The notes under the pieces are model-generated. The model was not told the origin of the DNA, ran no database searches, and saw only the letters and a list, made by a program, of their open reading frames with translations. Shown here piece by piece: positions 13,315 through 26,193 of a DNA stretch of 64,000 nucleotides (within the stretch, counting starts at the first letter, position 1; each line of letters opens with the position of its first letter). The position numbers and the translations under genes were made by a program. The DNA comes from Protonemura montana (taxonomy: Eukaryota > Arthropoda > Insecta > Plecoptera > Nemouridae). Location: assembly GCA_947568835.1 (NCBI GenBank), contig OX387607.1:12415701-12479700 (forward strand), given 5' to 3'.

Positions 13315-13975
13315 AGGAAACGTTGGGCAAGCCAGGGCGCAGTTCTGCAGTCTTTGGCTTCTTAACCGATGTTTCTGAGAGGGACTAGCTGACTTCTTGA
13401 GGAGGCTTCTACTCGCTCTGCCTACATCTGAAGAGGCAGAATTTTTCAAAGGTCCTCGAGCGTTTTCACGTGGAAACGGACGAGTGTGCAGGGAGTAAGA
13501 GATCTAAATACTCCAAAACAACCGGCGTTTGAAGATGTGAAAGAAGCCATGCTTTTTGTATACGATTGACTCTCGTGTTCCGTGCTTAGTTTAGTTTTCT
13601 TTTGTATTTATTTTGCTCGGGGAAAAGAGTTTCCTATGCGATAGACTTTGTTTGCAGTGACTGTGACAAGACAATCGAGTGTTTTGCGAAATGGCTGCTC
13701 GGCTGGAGTCGCGTGATCGATTCCGGCTCGCCGGCGGATGTACATTGCTTAGTTGTAGCGGCGAGGGCGTTTCTCAGCTGGCCCTCGCTAAGCCCTCAGG
13801 CCGAGGTGATTCTGTAGCACCCTGGAGGGGCGCATTCTGAACCAGCTACGTGCAAAAACTTGAAGGACATTATTCAGACCATTGTGTAAAAAACTATTCT
13901 TTTGTCTGGATGCCAACCTAATTTGAATTTAGATTCAAACTGCTTTGGAAAATGAAATACCTAAATGGCATCGGC

Positions 13976-13981
13976 AATAAA
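13976..13981 (+). other. Poly(A) signal AATAAA (5' gene)
   Basis: AATAAA about 660 bases past the stop at 13314. A second copy at 14368-14373 could give a longer 3' UTR. Confidence 0.5.
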
Positions 13982-15143
13982 AAGTGTTGTTGATAGCAAT
14001 TAACTTTGGCCATTTCAGGGTGTTGTTGGAAGTCCTTTGCCTGAGACGTGGTATATATTTTTTTAATAATGTAAACGCAATATCGTGGTGGTTGTTGATG
14101 ATATTTAGCAATGCGCCCGAGGGCGAGCAAACGAACCTAGTTGTTTAGCTAAGACGGGTGGAACTTGGGCTCTTCGATACTTTACTAAAAGAATTGCACT
14201 CCTTTCCTGCCGCAAAATAGAGCGTGATATACCAACGAGACTTCACAAAGGCCTTAACCAGTAATACGTGATGACAGAGACGCGAGTAATATTTTTCCCT
14301 GCCGAGTTGATTATGAAAGTTCGAAATTTTGTGTTTATAAAGGACATGTTTGTATATAAGTATTCACAATAAATTAATCAATTTTCCTACATATACTGGC
14401 TGTTGTTTCTGATAAGACCTGACAAGACCTGACTAAACTTACAAAAATTATTTGATTTACAGGGAAGAGAGTTACAGAACGAACTGAAGTTGAAAAGGTA
14501 GGCTGTGATAAAAAAGTCTTGTATGATGTTTTAAGTAAGAACACGGTATTAGTCGCCACATAAGCCAAGATATCTATTGCTACGTGCGTTGTCAACTTGG
14601 TCAAATGATAAATCCCATTAATTCTATCTAGCCTTTTGGGACATTTTGCACTTAAAACTTAAATGATTTGTAAGCAGTAGAAGGAAATTATTAGCTGTTA
14701 AAGAATAGTGGCAACTAGAAGCGCAGCAAGGTTTGCTTAGATCCTGAATTACATACTTTATTTTCAGTTACTTTAGGCTTTCCTACCATTATTTTTTAAG
14801 ACACATCATCCTTGATTAGTTTATTAGGGTACCTTAGGTAGAGAAGCATAGCATGGTGATTTCCAGTGCTGGTTTCAGAGTTTCGATGTTTTGCATGGCA
14901 GTGCTAGAAATAGTGGAGTTTGTTGGCACGAAAAAAGGCCTTGTGCCTTGAAGATTTGAGAAAAACCTGCCAAAGAATCGTAACTTCCTTAAGTATGTCC
15001 TCTTCCACACGTTTTGAACTTTCGTACTTTTTGTTCAAATAAAAGGTGTAGACACATTGCTCGAACATTGTTAATTCTGCCAACAAGAACATATTTTATT
15101 GACAGCTCAAAACTCAACCCAAGTTTAACGTTCGCGCGTTTTA

Positions 15144-15193
15144 GTCACGTGCTTGGCAGCTGCTGGAGAAAGCATTCTGCAGTCAGTCACGTG
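15144..15193. promoter_or_regulatory. Paired GTCACGTG E-boxes upstream of ZFYVE1
   Basis: GTCACGTG occurs at 15144-15151 and again at 15186-15193, 42 bases apart (about four helical turns), each followed by CT. The core is the bHLH-ZIP E-box used by the MITF/TFE (HLH-30) and USF families. It lies about 350-400 bases before the first ZFYVE1 start codon. That it drives ZFYVE1 is inferred from position. Confidence 0.5.
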
Positions 15194-15543
15194 CTCGTGA
15201 ATCGTGATAACCGCTGGCTTCACACTCGTCATTTCAAACATCATGGCCGTCCCGTCTGGATGAACATGGTTCCGAGCGTAAAAGCTGTCAAAATTACAGT
15301 GTTATACAAAATCAAGTAGCGTCTGCTAGAATTACATAGGTAACTGACCTTTCTTTCCTATTTCCAATCGTGCTTCAACGTATTTGCGTTGTGGGTACAT
15401 CGATTTCCACACTCAAGGTTGTGGATACCTGCGTAGTAAGGTTATTGTGACTCATACTTTCATTCACCATCATCAGCCTATGATGGCAATTGCGTGACCT
15501 GGAGGAACACTGGGGTGCAGATGAATCTACCACCGCTGCAGGA

Positions 15544-18500
15544 ATGATTGACATCTCGATGCCTGACTGGTCGGAGAAACCGTCTGCCATCATGAAGCCT
15601 TCGGACGAGATGGACAACATCTACTCGCACGAAGGCCCCCAGTCCCTGAGCCAGCCCGACGTGACTTTGACCAACGAAAAGTTCACCTCGCTAACTTTCA
15701 ACACTGGCAACTCCAGTAATGGCAAGAGTTATCTGCTTCTAGATGGGAAGGAGAAGCTGAAGGTAGGTTTATAAGCTGGAACGTTTTCCAGTGGCAGGCA
15801 CTGCCTTTGTTTACTGCTCAGGCTTTGGCACTGACCTCGAAAAGAAGGCCACAAAACAAATAAAAAATCCTGTGCAAGACGCTGTTCGTATGCACAGCTG
15901 GAGGTGTAAAATTAGCGCTTATTAAAAAAAAGAACGTTTTTAATAATATCCAAATATTACAATATCCAAAATTTTTTGGATATTGTCATTGTTTGGGATG
16001 ATAAAATATTGCTATTTGCAATTGGCAATACCCTATTGAAAATTTTGTGGAAAGATATTTTGAACTGTTGTAGCTTCTTTTTTTGTCTGTCTAAGAATGA
16101 TGTCTGTTTATTTTTAAACATGAAAAATAACAGAAATATTATTGTAATGCTTCCATAAACAGTAAAATTACCACTTTGTATCTAAATGCACAGTAGGGTT
16201 TATGGATCTATCTGAATACCGATTAACCTGTCTCAAATGAAGACACTAGAAAAAGTGTGTTAAGTCGGTTTTGTTGTGTAGGCGGCCCACTCGGAGGATT
16301 TCCTTCGCAAGCTCGGTTGTGATATGTCGACCAAGGTGAAGGTGGTCTCCATCTTTGGCAATACTGGTGATGGCAAGTCACACACACTCAATCAGGTAGG
16401 TCTTATGAAGACTCTTGTCTAGCCTAGTCGACTTCAAATGTAATTCATGCTAAAAGAGGTTTTGAGGAAAGCTAATCCTTTGAGTAACCTGAAGCCTTTT
16501 TTAGGAACAAGCATAGGTTATGAAAATGTAATTCTCAGAGAAACTGTCAGATTCTTTCCTGAACAAGTAAATTTGCCGCTACTGGTCACAACTCAGTAGT
16601 GATAGCGTGATCTGTAATTACTCTGCTTATAGAGAAACAAACTTTTTTCCTCGGATACCAGTTCTGATAGTAGTGTGTCTTAGGTTTTGCCAAATTTTCT
16701 AAATAATTGTCAACAACATGTTTTCTAGGTCAACAAAAATATGTTGGCATCCTATCTGTGCTGAAGGTTCAGTTTCCCCTGCAGCTAATTATGGTAAACA
16801 CTGCAGGTACAGCGACCATAAGGCTGAGGATTAAATGCTGCACCAAGCCGGAAGCACTGACCGCTCTGCTCTCTTTCCTCCAGGTCTTCTTTGGTGGCAC
16901 CGAGGTGTTCTCGACGTCGCCGGCACAGGAGTCTTGCACTCTCGGCGTTTGGGCCGCCTTTGACCCTGCCAACAAGTTGGTTTGCCTCGACACCGAGGGC
17001 TTACTAGGAGCTACCAGTCACGAGAACCAACGCACGCGGCTTCTGCTCAAGGTACGCCTGTCTTCGTGTTAAGACAGATCTGACCATTGGCTAAACTGTC
17101 ATGTTTATGTGAATTTAGTAGGCGTTGTTGTTATGTTATGTTTGTTTGTACTGGTACAGGAGGACCCTCAAATTCCTTGGATGTGTATCAACATTTTTAC
17201 AGGAAATAACTGAATGTGTTTTAATATAATTCTCAACTAATGTCAAGGTTTTTCAATTATAAGAGAATTTTGTAAGACCCTTTCCTTGAAATTGACAACT
17301 TTCTCTTTGTGCAATTTACATCTGTTTTTCTATTGTCAGCTATTGATTGTCTAATGTACCTGTGGAAGTTCAAGGTTGGATACGAAGCTCTAAATTGATG
17401 TCGGCCGACTGCCTGATAAGCAATCAACAGAGTGGGGGCAAATAAGACAATATAAATCCTATCGAGACAACCAGCTGATAGCAAAGCTGATAAGCTGCCA
17501 TGCTAGGCATTTTCCTGAAGGTCATTAATAAGAATGACCCTAATTGCACTGGAAACTGTTTCCAATTATAAACTAAAGATACTACAATATTATTGCCAAA
17601 GACAATAGAAACAATCCATACATTTGCCATGAAATGTTTCTGCCATGATATTTTATAGGCTCATTCAAAAGTATACTAAAATCTTAAAATTAAATGTAAT
17701 GTTTACCTTTTTGCTTGGTGCATTGCTCGTTTAAAGTAGCAATTTTCTGACCGTAAGAACGTAAATGCAAATTTATGCAAGGTACTATCTTTTTTTGCTA
17801 TTTTCTGCGTCGGCCATAACAATGGTTCAATCGGATTCGAATGCGGATTGGTGCAAAACATAAGTTTCCTTAAATATTACGTGCACTGCTCAACTTCAGT
17901 TCTGACACTTTTGCGCTTTTGCTGTGAAACATTCCAACTCGAGTTTTTGTAGACCGCTTATAATTCTGAGCGTTAAAGAGCCTTTGCTATGGATTTTGAC
18001 AAATAACTATATTTGCTGTATGTGGGATGTTGTCCAATCATGCGATCCAGGTAGCCAATCCTTATAACTATTACTATTGGCTAGTGGCTTTCTGAAAATT
18101 TGATGTGATTAGCCTGTTTTAGCACTCGAACCAATGTTATATTACTTCATGCGTTGGTTGTGATTGACAGGTCTACTTGCCCTGACACTAAGCAAGTATG
18201 TGACCCATTAGAACCGAAAGAGTCAGAAAAACAGGATGCTCTCAAAAGACGAAAAATTTAAGGATATATACATCAGACAGTCCCTACGTCCGCAGGTACT
18301 TGCCGTTTCCGACGTGGTCATCTACCGCACGCGCTCAGAACGGCTCCACTCGGACATGTTCCGCTTCCTGGGCTGGGCTTCCCGTGCCTACGCCTCACAC
18401 TTCCAGGGGGCCCTGGCTGCGGTTGGGGCCCGGGGCAACCTCGAGCCTGCGGCAGCGCTGGGTCCCGCTGTCATAGTCTTCCAGGAAACCCAGTGCACAC

Positions 18501-21500
18501 ATCCGCTACAGCCAGGTCAGTCTGCGGCACCAGGCAGGGGGCAAAAATCCCGGACAGAAGTCGTGATATCTTTCCAGTCGGGATGTAGGACAAAGAAAAA
18601 GAAGCTAACAAATGACGTTTGGCTTTTGCGAAATCTGTTTTAAATTGCAAATGCTTGCAATGTGTTTGCAAGTGCGTTTGCAATGCGTTGCAAAATCCGT
18701 TTGGCGTATCTTTTTTAAGAAATATACCGTACAGTTTGGTATATTGAGCTTATGTCCCTTTCAAGCTTAATTAGGTGTTCCCTAGTGATGAATTGACTGC
18801 TTCACAATACTGCTGTCCTGAGCATAAATTATCTAAGTTGACGTTTTTTGAGTTGGGGCTTGGGAAACCTGTCGCTCATAAAAGAAATTAAGATTTTTTT
18901 TTTAATACAACCACTTAGTACCTAACAGCTTGATGATTTTTTTATTTAAAAGAATATTTTTTAATCGTTCATGGTCGCAACAGTAAAACTGTGTCTAAAT
19001 TGAGCAACGTCCAATACGATTTCTGGTGTTGATGGAGGTGCCGGGCACTACCGCTGAAATAATAAAACAGTTTTTTTGAAATTTCAGAGGTTGCTGGATA
19101 TTTTTTTTGTATTTTTTTGCAGGGGTTCTAGTCCATAAAATTATTGTGTCAAAATGACCCCCTTATTTCCCACCATTTTGAGACAACCATAAAAAATTTT
19201 TAATCCAGTTTAACTTCACTTAGAATTCAATTTGAATTCAGTTTTTCTGTTTCAATGAAACAAGTATTAGAAAGGAGTTTAACGTTTCTTAGAAACTGAC
19301 TTTCCTATTGTCACCAGTGGGCGCGCAGAGCGTGGAAGAGTGCCTGCGCGAAGGTTTCGCAAACCGCGGCCTGGACGTGTCTGCGTTCAGCTCCCTGCGC
19401 TACGTGGGCACGCAGACGCAGGCTCCGCCCACAGACTTCACACGATTGACAGACGCGGTGCGCGCCGAGATCGAAAATGTTGGTGTGCGCTCGCCACGGC
19501 ATGCATCGCTCGTCTACAACATGCTCAAGGTCAGGGAAAGGCCGTTTTGACTGTTGTCCAAAGCTGTAGGATAAATTCAACTGGACTTTCAGTGAAAAAA
19601 AAAAATTAACTGCAGAAAATTTATTTCCATCTAGATTTTGTTTTGCTCTATCATAATTAGGCATAATAAGGCATCATAACAAGGCATGATCAGTTTTGCG
19701 GATCCTTTCTTGCCAATTAGGTTCAAAGTTGAAATCGTCAATATGCATAATTGGTTGAAATTGTGCACTTGGGTTTCAATTTTGTGTATTCAAACTTAAT
19801 TGTCTTGAGTTGGAAAAGAAACCAATGGAGGATTGCCGGCATTTTATTTCTCACATAAGTTTCTTTATAAGATCATCTTTGGCTGAAAACAGCGATTGAC
19901 TTCAGAGATAGCACTGTGACTTAAAGCTCCAATCCTTTAATCGAACTCAACTCTTTTAATTTGAAGATGACCTTGACAAAAACTTATACAAGGAATGATG
20001 ATGATATCAGTGGTTTTAATCTGTGAATGAACAGTTTTTTTATCAGCTTAGTTATTTAAAACTTATTTCATAGTGCTCCTGAAAAAGATACAGGAAAAAA
20101 AGAGAAAACCTCACATAATTGTCATTCTATTTCTATCCAATGTTCAAGTTTAAAAATTAAAGGAAACGTACTTGTTCTCAAAGGGGAAAGTTCCGATTCA
20201 GAGTGAAGAGAATCAATACAGTAAGGTGGTGACTTGAATAACATTTTCTTGCCCAAATGGCAAAAATACCCTTGTGCTCAAACTGCTTAAAACTGCCCTT
20301 GACCAGGCGTAGATGGAATCAGATTTCCTGCCAAGCGCAAAGTTTTGTCAATTTCTCAACAAAGACTAACTGTTGTTCACTTTGCTTTTCTCTCTTCCTT
20401 GAAAGCTGCTTTTGAATCAACCTCTGGATGGTGCATGACCTGTACCTTTCTCCGCCATTCCAGGCAGTGAACGACAAGTTCAGCGGTGCTCTGTCGCCGT
20501 CCGCCGACTCGGCGGTATTCCCCGAGCAGTACTTCACGTGCGGGGCTACGTGCCGCTCGTGCCAGCAGCGTTGTGTCGCCAGCATGGGCCACGAGCGGGA
20601 CGGACAACTGCACGCGGCGCGGAACGAGTGCAGGTGGGCGGAACTTAATTTCAACCTTGTAGAAAATAGCGGTGGGGATCTCATTATTATGGATAAAGCT
20701 TCCCAGATGTGCTTGTCTTGTGAAAAGGTTTGATGGGGGAAGAAATATTTGACAGCTAAGACTTTTTTTAATCTTAGTGAATATTCTTCAATAAAATTAA
20801 CAACTTAGGACTTAGAAAATTGACACGGTTATTTTTCGGTTATTACCTTCTGCTAATTACCAGCTATTGACCATCATTACTTTTGATAACTGTACTTCAA
20901 AAATGCACTTTGATTATTCCTTTGCATTTGCTAATTGCATCTCCATAAACAATTATCTCATTTTGGGGTCCTGTCGATTGCCATGGACACCTGTGTGCAA
21001 TTTTATTACTAGCCATCATCTCCAGCAGTTAAAATTGACATTTTCTCATTTGTAACGAAAGTTGGGGCATTTTAACGTTGACAGTGGTGAACCAAAATTC
21101 CCAGTCAGCCAGTTTAAATCCTAATACGAGTTCAACATCGTCATTTGAAGAATTCTGGTTAACATTGACATACAATTTTTGATACAAAATGGACGAAACT
21201 GTTGAGTAATCACGGTCACTCTCGGCAGGTACCAGCACCAGTTTGGCAATTGTCGCTACATCTGCAAGGTGTGCCACGGTAACGGGGAACGCGTCATCGT
21301 CACCGAGAAAGCGACAACAAGCAACGAGTCGTCGTGGTTCGGGCTCGCCAAGTACGCTTGGTCTGGGTGAGTTGGTAGGATACGGTTTTGTCGACGAAAT
21401 TATAGATTTTTTTCCTCGGGTTGTACAGCTAGCTTTTTTATGTCATTTAAAATATTTTGGAATGGGCAGGGGCTTAATGGTAGTAGATTTGCCTGAGGAA

Positions 21501-24208
21501 TTAATGGCACCCTGCATTGTTATTGTTGCTTGGGAGTGCCAATCGTCAAGTTATGGTCCCCTCTTTCATGGAATTTGGGTTGACTCACAACCTCCTAGCA
21601 AGTTTAACCTAATTGGTAGAATGGGTGCATTTTGCTGGAAGGCTGTGCATGGACCATTTTTACTTTGGCTCCATCCCTAAAAATGCTTCATATTTCTGAG
21701 AACTCCTCACTGAACTGAAAGAACGCGACTGACACTCGTGAAAGGAAATAATCCCGTTTCAATTGAACAATTTCAGACTCTTCACAGACTCTTTTAAACT
21801 GTATAATATTTTCAGGATGAGAACTAGGATTAGTACAAATGGCTGACACATAGCCATGTCTTTTAGCCCTTTTAGGTAATTGCTACTTTACGATTGCGTG
21901 CCATCCATTTTTTTAAAGTGGTTTTAATCCTGAAAACCTGCAAGTGCTTCGCTTGGTACGTGCATATAACATTGATAGAGCATAGGATCTTCAGCCGAAA
22001 CACTTGATAAAGCAGGTGTATCAAAAGCTGCTTGGCTAAGAGCTTTATCGTTGCGCCTTACAGAAGTGTGATCGAGTGCAGCAAATGCGGCGAGATCTAC
22101 CGCAGCCGACAGTTCTGGTATGGCAACAAGTCTCCCGAGGACGCGGCTGTTCGCACAGAGATAGAGCACATGTGGCCAGGGGTATGTCTTTCAAATTTAC
22201 TTTAAAACTGTTTGAAGCAATTATTAAGAAGGCCCCGACATGCTGGCTCTGCCTAAAATGGTTAATGTTGCCATAGTTAGGTTACAAATGGTATCAGCCA
22301 TGTTATTTACAAAACTTGTGTCTTGTGAATGTAATTCCACTTATGTTGGAGAATAAACAAGAACTGCGAACGAAGATAGAAGGAAACACAACTTTCCAAA
22401 TGCTGGTTAACAAGCATTGCCAACATTTCGTCTGCTGCCTTACTCAGGTTTGGTTTCGTTGTGTGTGTGAAAAACAACATCCGTTTCAATAACGCATTGC
22501 CGTTTTTCAGACTGCTAGTGTGATTTCGTCCCAGCACGCAGCCCAAAAGGTCTGGGACGGAGTGTCATACCTTGGCAACGCGGTGGCGTCAGTTTCTGCG
22601 CCGCCAGCGAAGGCTTTGTCGGCGTGGGTGGCTGATCAGATAGCACCCGCATACTGGATTCCCAATCACATGATCAAGGTAGTCTGTCATTAATTTCTAT
22701 TAATTTTTAGTTCATTGTCAGTTTCATTTCAATGCATAATATAAAACTGAGGCAGTTATGAATGTTTTTTTAGCAATAAATTACTCATCGAATGGTTTTA
22801 AAATTTATAAAATTGCACATTCGGTCTCCGTATCTTGCAGACAAATCCTGGTATCTGTCCACTGAACAATGATAATAATTAATAAATAAAATATTTCAGT
22901 TTTCTTAAAATAGCATTTCTTGGATGTCATGGCTAGGCCGATCATTTCAGGATAGAGCTGTCACTTGTATTCCTCATTTCATTTCGCTCTTTTGACTTGG
23001 CAGAAATTACCTTCTGTCATTTTCTTGTTTGCTGTATCAACAACACTTTTTGTATCTATTCTATTTATTTATTTTATTTATTTCTTACCATAAAACATTT
23101 TAACACTATGTTGACAGGATATAGCGCCCATAATTGATCACATAGTAATAGGTCAGGTTATAGGTAAGGGTAAATGGTAAGGTTATTGTACAACCTGATA
23201 CAGGTTATTAGTTACTTATTGTATCTATAACACTACTACACTTTTTACCAGAGTCCAAACTGGAAAATATATAGTAAAGTGTTTTTTTTTTAGCCAGAAT
23301 TAGAATTTTTGTTCTTGAAATGACAGAATCGGTATCATGATTTTTGTTTTTGCATTGGCAGAACCGGAAGATATATTTATATTTTTTTGGATAAAATCTA
23401 GGATCAATTGGCATAATTCAATGCCAATTAAACCCGATTTTCATCTCCCCTTAGGTGTGCAGCGCATGCTCCATCCCGCTCACGCCCGAAGCCAAGCACC
23501 ACTGCCGTGCGTGCGGCCACGGTTTCTGCGCGGCGTGCTCTGCATTTGAACGCAGCGTGCCGTCTCGCGGCTGGCCAACTCCGGTCCGGGTTTGTCGCCC
23601 GTGCTTTGAGGCAGCGCCCGCGCAAGACTCACTATCCGACGGGGACCAATCGGAGGTGACTGCGCGGAAGTGTGGCGAGGCTGTCGTCAGCACGGTTAGC
23701 GCCGTTGCCGCCGTTCTGGACTATCCCAAGGGTGAGTGCAAGACAGGCTAGGCAAGGAAACTATTTAAGAGTTTCTTTGGATAGTAGTACCTCAAATAGT
23801 GTGCTTTAGAATTTTTTGATTGTTGTACATACTTTGAATTGCTTGGATTGGAATTTACTGTTACAATTGCCTGTAAAAGTGTGTTTATTTCAGTGATGCT
23901 GAGAATGTGGCTAAGCCATATGACATGCTCGCTTGTCTTGAGAATCAAAGCCACGACGCTGCTTACCCCTGTCTTTCCTCAAAACAGAGCTGCTAAAGGA
24001 GAGCGTGCGTCCTGCCTACTGGGTCCCTGATGATGAGTGCGCAGACTGTGCCGTCTGCTCTGTGGCGCTCGGCCTGCTCATACCGCTGCACCACTGCCGC
24101 TCGTGCGGCCGCGGTGTCTGTGATGACTGCTCCCAGGGTCGCCGTGCAGTCGTCTCCAAGGGGTGGGACAGTCCTGTCAGGGTGTGCAACCAGTGTATGG
24201 CCGAGTGA
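15544..24208 (+). CDS. ZFYVE1: Zinc finger FYVE domain-containing protein 1 (DFCP1)
   Basis: Exons: 15544-15762, 16282-16395, 16884-17051, 18296-18515, 19318-19529, 20464-20633, 21229-21366, 22064-22181, 22511-22678, 23455-23731, 23988-24208. All phases join to give about 674 residues. The family binds PI3P through two FYVE fingers and acts at ER omegasomes and lipid droplets. Visible features: P-loop GNTGDGKS (99-106), DTEGLLGA (147-154), RTRLLLK, and a cysteine-rich middle with CxxC pairs. FYVE 1 has KHHCRACG and RVC, and FYVE 2 has [12 protein letters not shown] and RVC (about 611-672). FYVE 2 has LHH where the usual motif has a basic residue before HHC. The vertebrate protein is about 100 residues longer at the N-terminus, with a B-box-like finger that I cannot find here. 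The first exon may extend left, or an upstream exon may be missed. The start at 15544 is the first in-frame ATG. Confidence 0.92.
23057..23086. repeat. TTTA/TTTTA-rich simple repeat
   Basis: A short run of tttatt units in ZFYVE1 intron 9. Confidence 0.5.
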
Positions 24209-26132
24209 CATCGAAATTCGAGATTAAAACGATTGGTTTTGAGGTTGGGAACGCTCCCAAGGTGTCAGGTTGTTTTCTCCTAGTGCTGCAACAGCCCTGA
24301 CATTGTTTGCAGCCAGTGTAAGACCAAACAACACTTGTGAACTATGAGATTTGAGGTGAAACAGCAGGATTTTGAAGTTATTAGACTGGAAAAGAAGTCT
24401 GGGTTGGGTACCGGCGTTGAGTGTGAGTACACTCTATGGTACCGGTGAAGTCAGGCTAAGTCGCAGAACTGCCTCGTCTGGAATTCGGACTCAGCACCTC
24501 CATCCCTAATCAAATCCAAATTAAAATCAACTCCTGAGAAAATAAATGCCATGAGAAAGCCATTATACTTGCTATACTGAAATGTGCCACTGACTCATGA
24601 CATGAAAAGTGTCCATTTCGTGCAGCACAGAAATAAGCAAGCCTGCAGGTTTCCCATCTACCTGCGATAGGAGCTATCTTTGCTGTCAGCGCCGAGAGAC
24701 TGCAGAACTTGTTTTTCAGCAACTAAGTGACAATACAATGAAACTGCACCTGATCTTTTTGTAATGGCTCATTTTATATTGTCTATATTAAGGATGACTG
24801 GAGGCTGAAATGGAAACGTATTAATCTGACCTGCTAGGACTACAAATGTGGGTTTTAACTTTAAGCTGGCTATGAAAAACTTTTAAACATGGACATCTTG
24901 GCCTGTTCTGAATTGAACTGAAGGAAAATTAACTGCACTGATCTATTTCTGTCGGTTGATACCTTATAGGTTAGTGCAGAGTTGACTTACAGCAGAATCA
25001 GCCAGAAACAGCTTTCTGTACAAGTGCTTTTTGTCAGCAATTTATTTCAGGTCAGCCATGTTAGCTTGTCATTTTTAACAACGAAGCTTGCATTCCAAAC
25101 TCACTGGATCTATTGTGACAGAAAAAAATATCTTAACGGAACTGTTTGATGAACAATTGATTGTAGTACTGGAGACGTTTGGAAATCAAATCTGTCACAT
25201 CTTCCAAGTTTTCTGTGTCGATTTAAATTACTCGCTATTTTTATATCAGGTCTAATGGTGTCTGATGGCCCAGCTGCACCCAATTCATGCTGTAGATTTT
25301 ATTGGAAGCCTGCTGTTAGGAAGTAAATCCAGCAAGTTTTGGAATGCAAACGTAGAATACTATTACGAGTTATTCTTCCAACAGCGCTAAAAGCACTAAC
25401 TTTGCAATAACGTTCCAATTGGCTTGCCCTTGCTGCTAGCATGGCCTGCAGTGCACATATGGGAATTATTAATAAGAAATTTACTAATCAGAACCAAAAA
25501 CTTAAAGGAAGATATTGAAATTATACCAAAAATCAGAAAGAAAACTGAATTGCAAACCTAATCTGTATTGAAGTACCAAATCGAAATCAGAATCGAAATA
25601 TTGGGGAGAAAACTGCATTAAAAGAAAATGCAATTTGAGATGGAAGCCACGTCAGTCCCTGGAAGCCGCAAGCTCAACTTCTGTGATAATAATAAGCGTG
25701 CATTTCGGGGACGTGGAACAACTCACTGCGTCAATCGACCAATCGCATAAGGCGATTGGCCCCAAAGAAACGCGAGGGGATCAGTGAACGGACATGCCTG
25801 GAAGAAAATCCAGGCGTTATATATTATCATTGTACATTTTCCAACCTGTGTTGTGTTTTTCAACAGATTTTAATTGTGAATAAAAAGTATGCCGATTGTA
25901 ACAAATTATTGGTCACTTCCACCACGCCAATGTTTATTTTGTTCCTGTTTAGTTAACTTTCACGACTTTTACTGCTAAGATGTCTTGGGTTCAGCTAGAA
26001 AGATTTTCCAGGAGTTCCCAGACAAATGAAATTATTGTAACCCTAGAGTATCAAATAATCCTTGGGGAAAAAGGGAACCTTGAGGGAACACCCATGTTCA
26101 ATTCAGTACATGACAAGTAAGTTAAAACAAGA
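24209..26132. other. ZFYVE1 3' UTR and convergent spacer before MRPL35
   Basis: This is downstream of the ZFYVE1 stop. AATAAA hexamers at 24541-24546 and 25879-25884 could end the transcript. ZFYVE1 (plus) and MRPL35 (minus) converge here. The rest is AT-rich with no coding signal. The ORFs present are short and fortuitous. Confidence 0.55.
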
Positions 26133-26138
26133 TTTATT
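26133..26138 (-). other. Poly(A) signal of MRPL35
   Basis: TTTATT on the plus strand (AATAAA on the minus strand), about 55 bases past the MRPL35 stop, a typical distance for a short 3' UTR. Confidence 0.5.
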
Positions 26139-26193
26139 TCAACAGATTCCAATATTAATTAAATAAAGTACTACAGCTAACATTGATTGCGGA

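Larger units (their letters stand above)
13315..15543. other. 3' UTR of the 5' gene and spacer before ZFYVE1
   Basis: This is the likely 3' UTR of the 5' gene, with AATAAA at 13976-13981 and again at 14368-14373, followed by AT-rich sequence. A short GC-richer patch at about 15125-15260 is the probable ZFYVE1 promoter. I see no convincing coding exon here. ORFs at 15014-15319 and elsewhere lack coding character. Confidence 0.6.

Noticed and set aside
15014..15319. Missing N-terminal zinc-finger exon of ZFYVE1
   Set aside because: The frame has no paired Cys/His pattern of a B-box and is not GC-rich like real exons.
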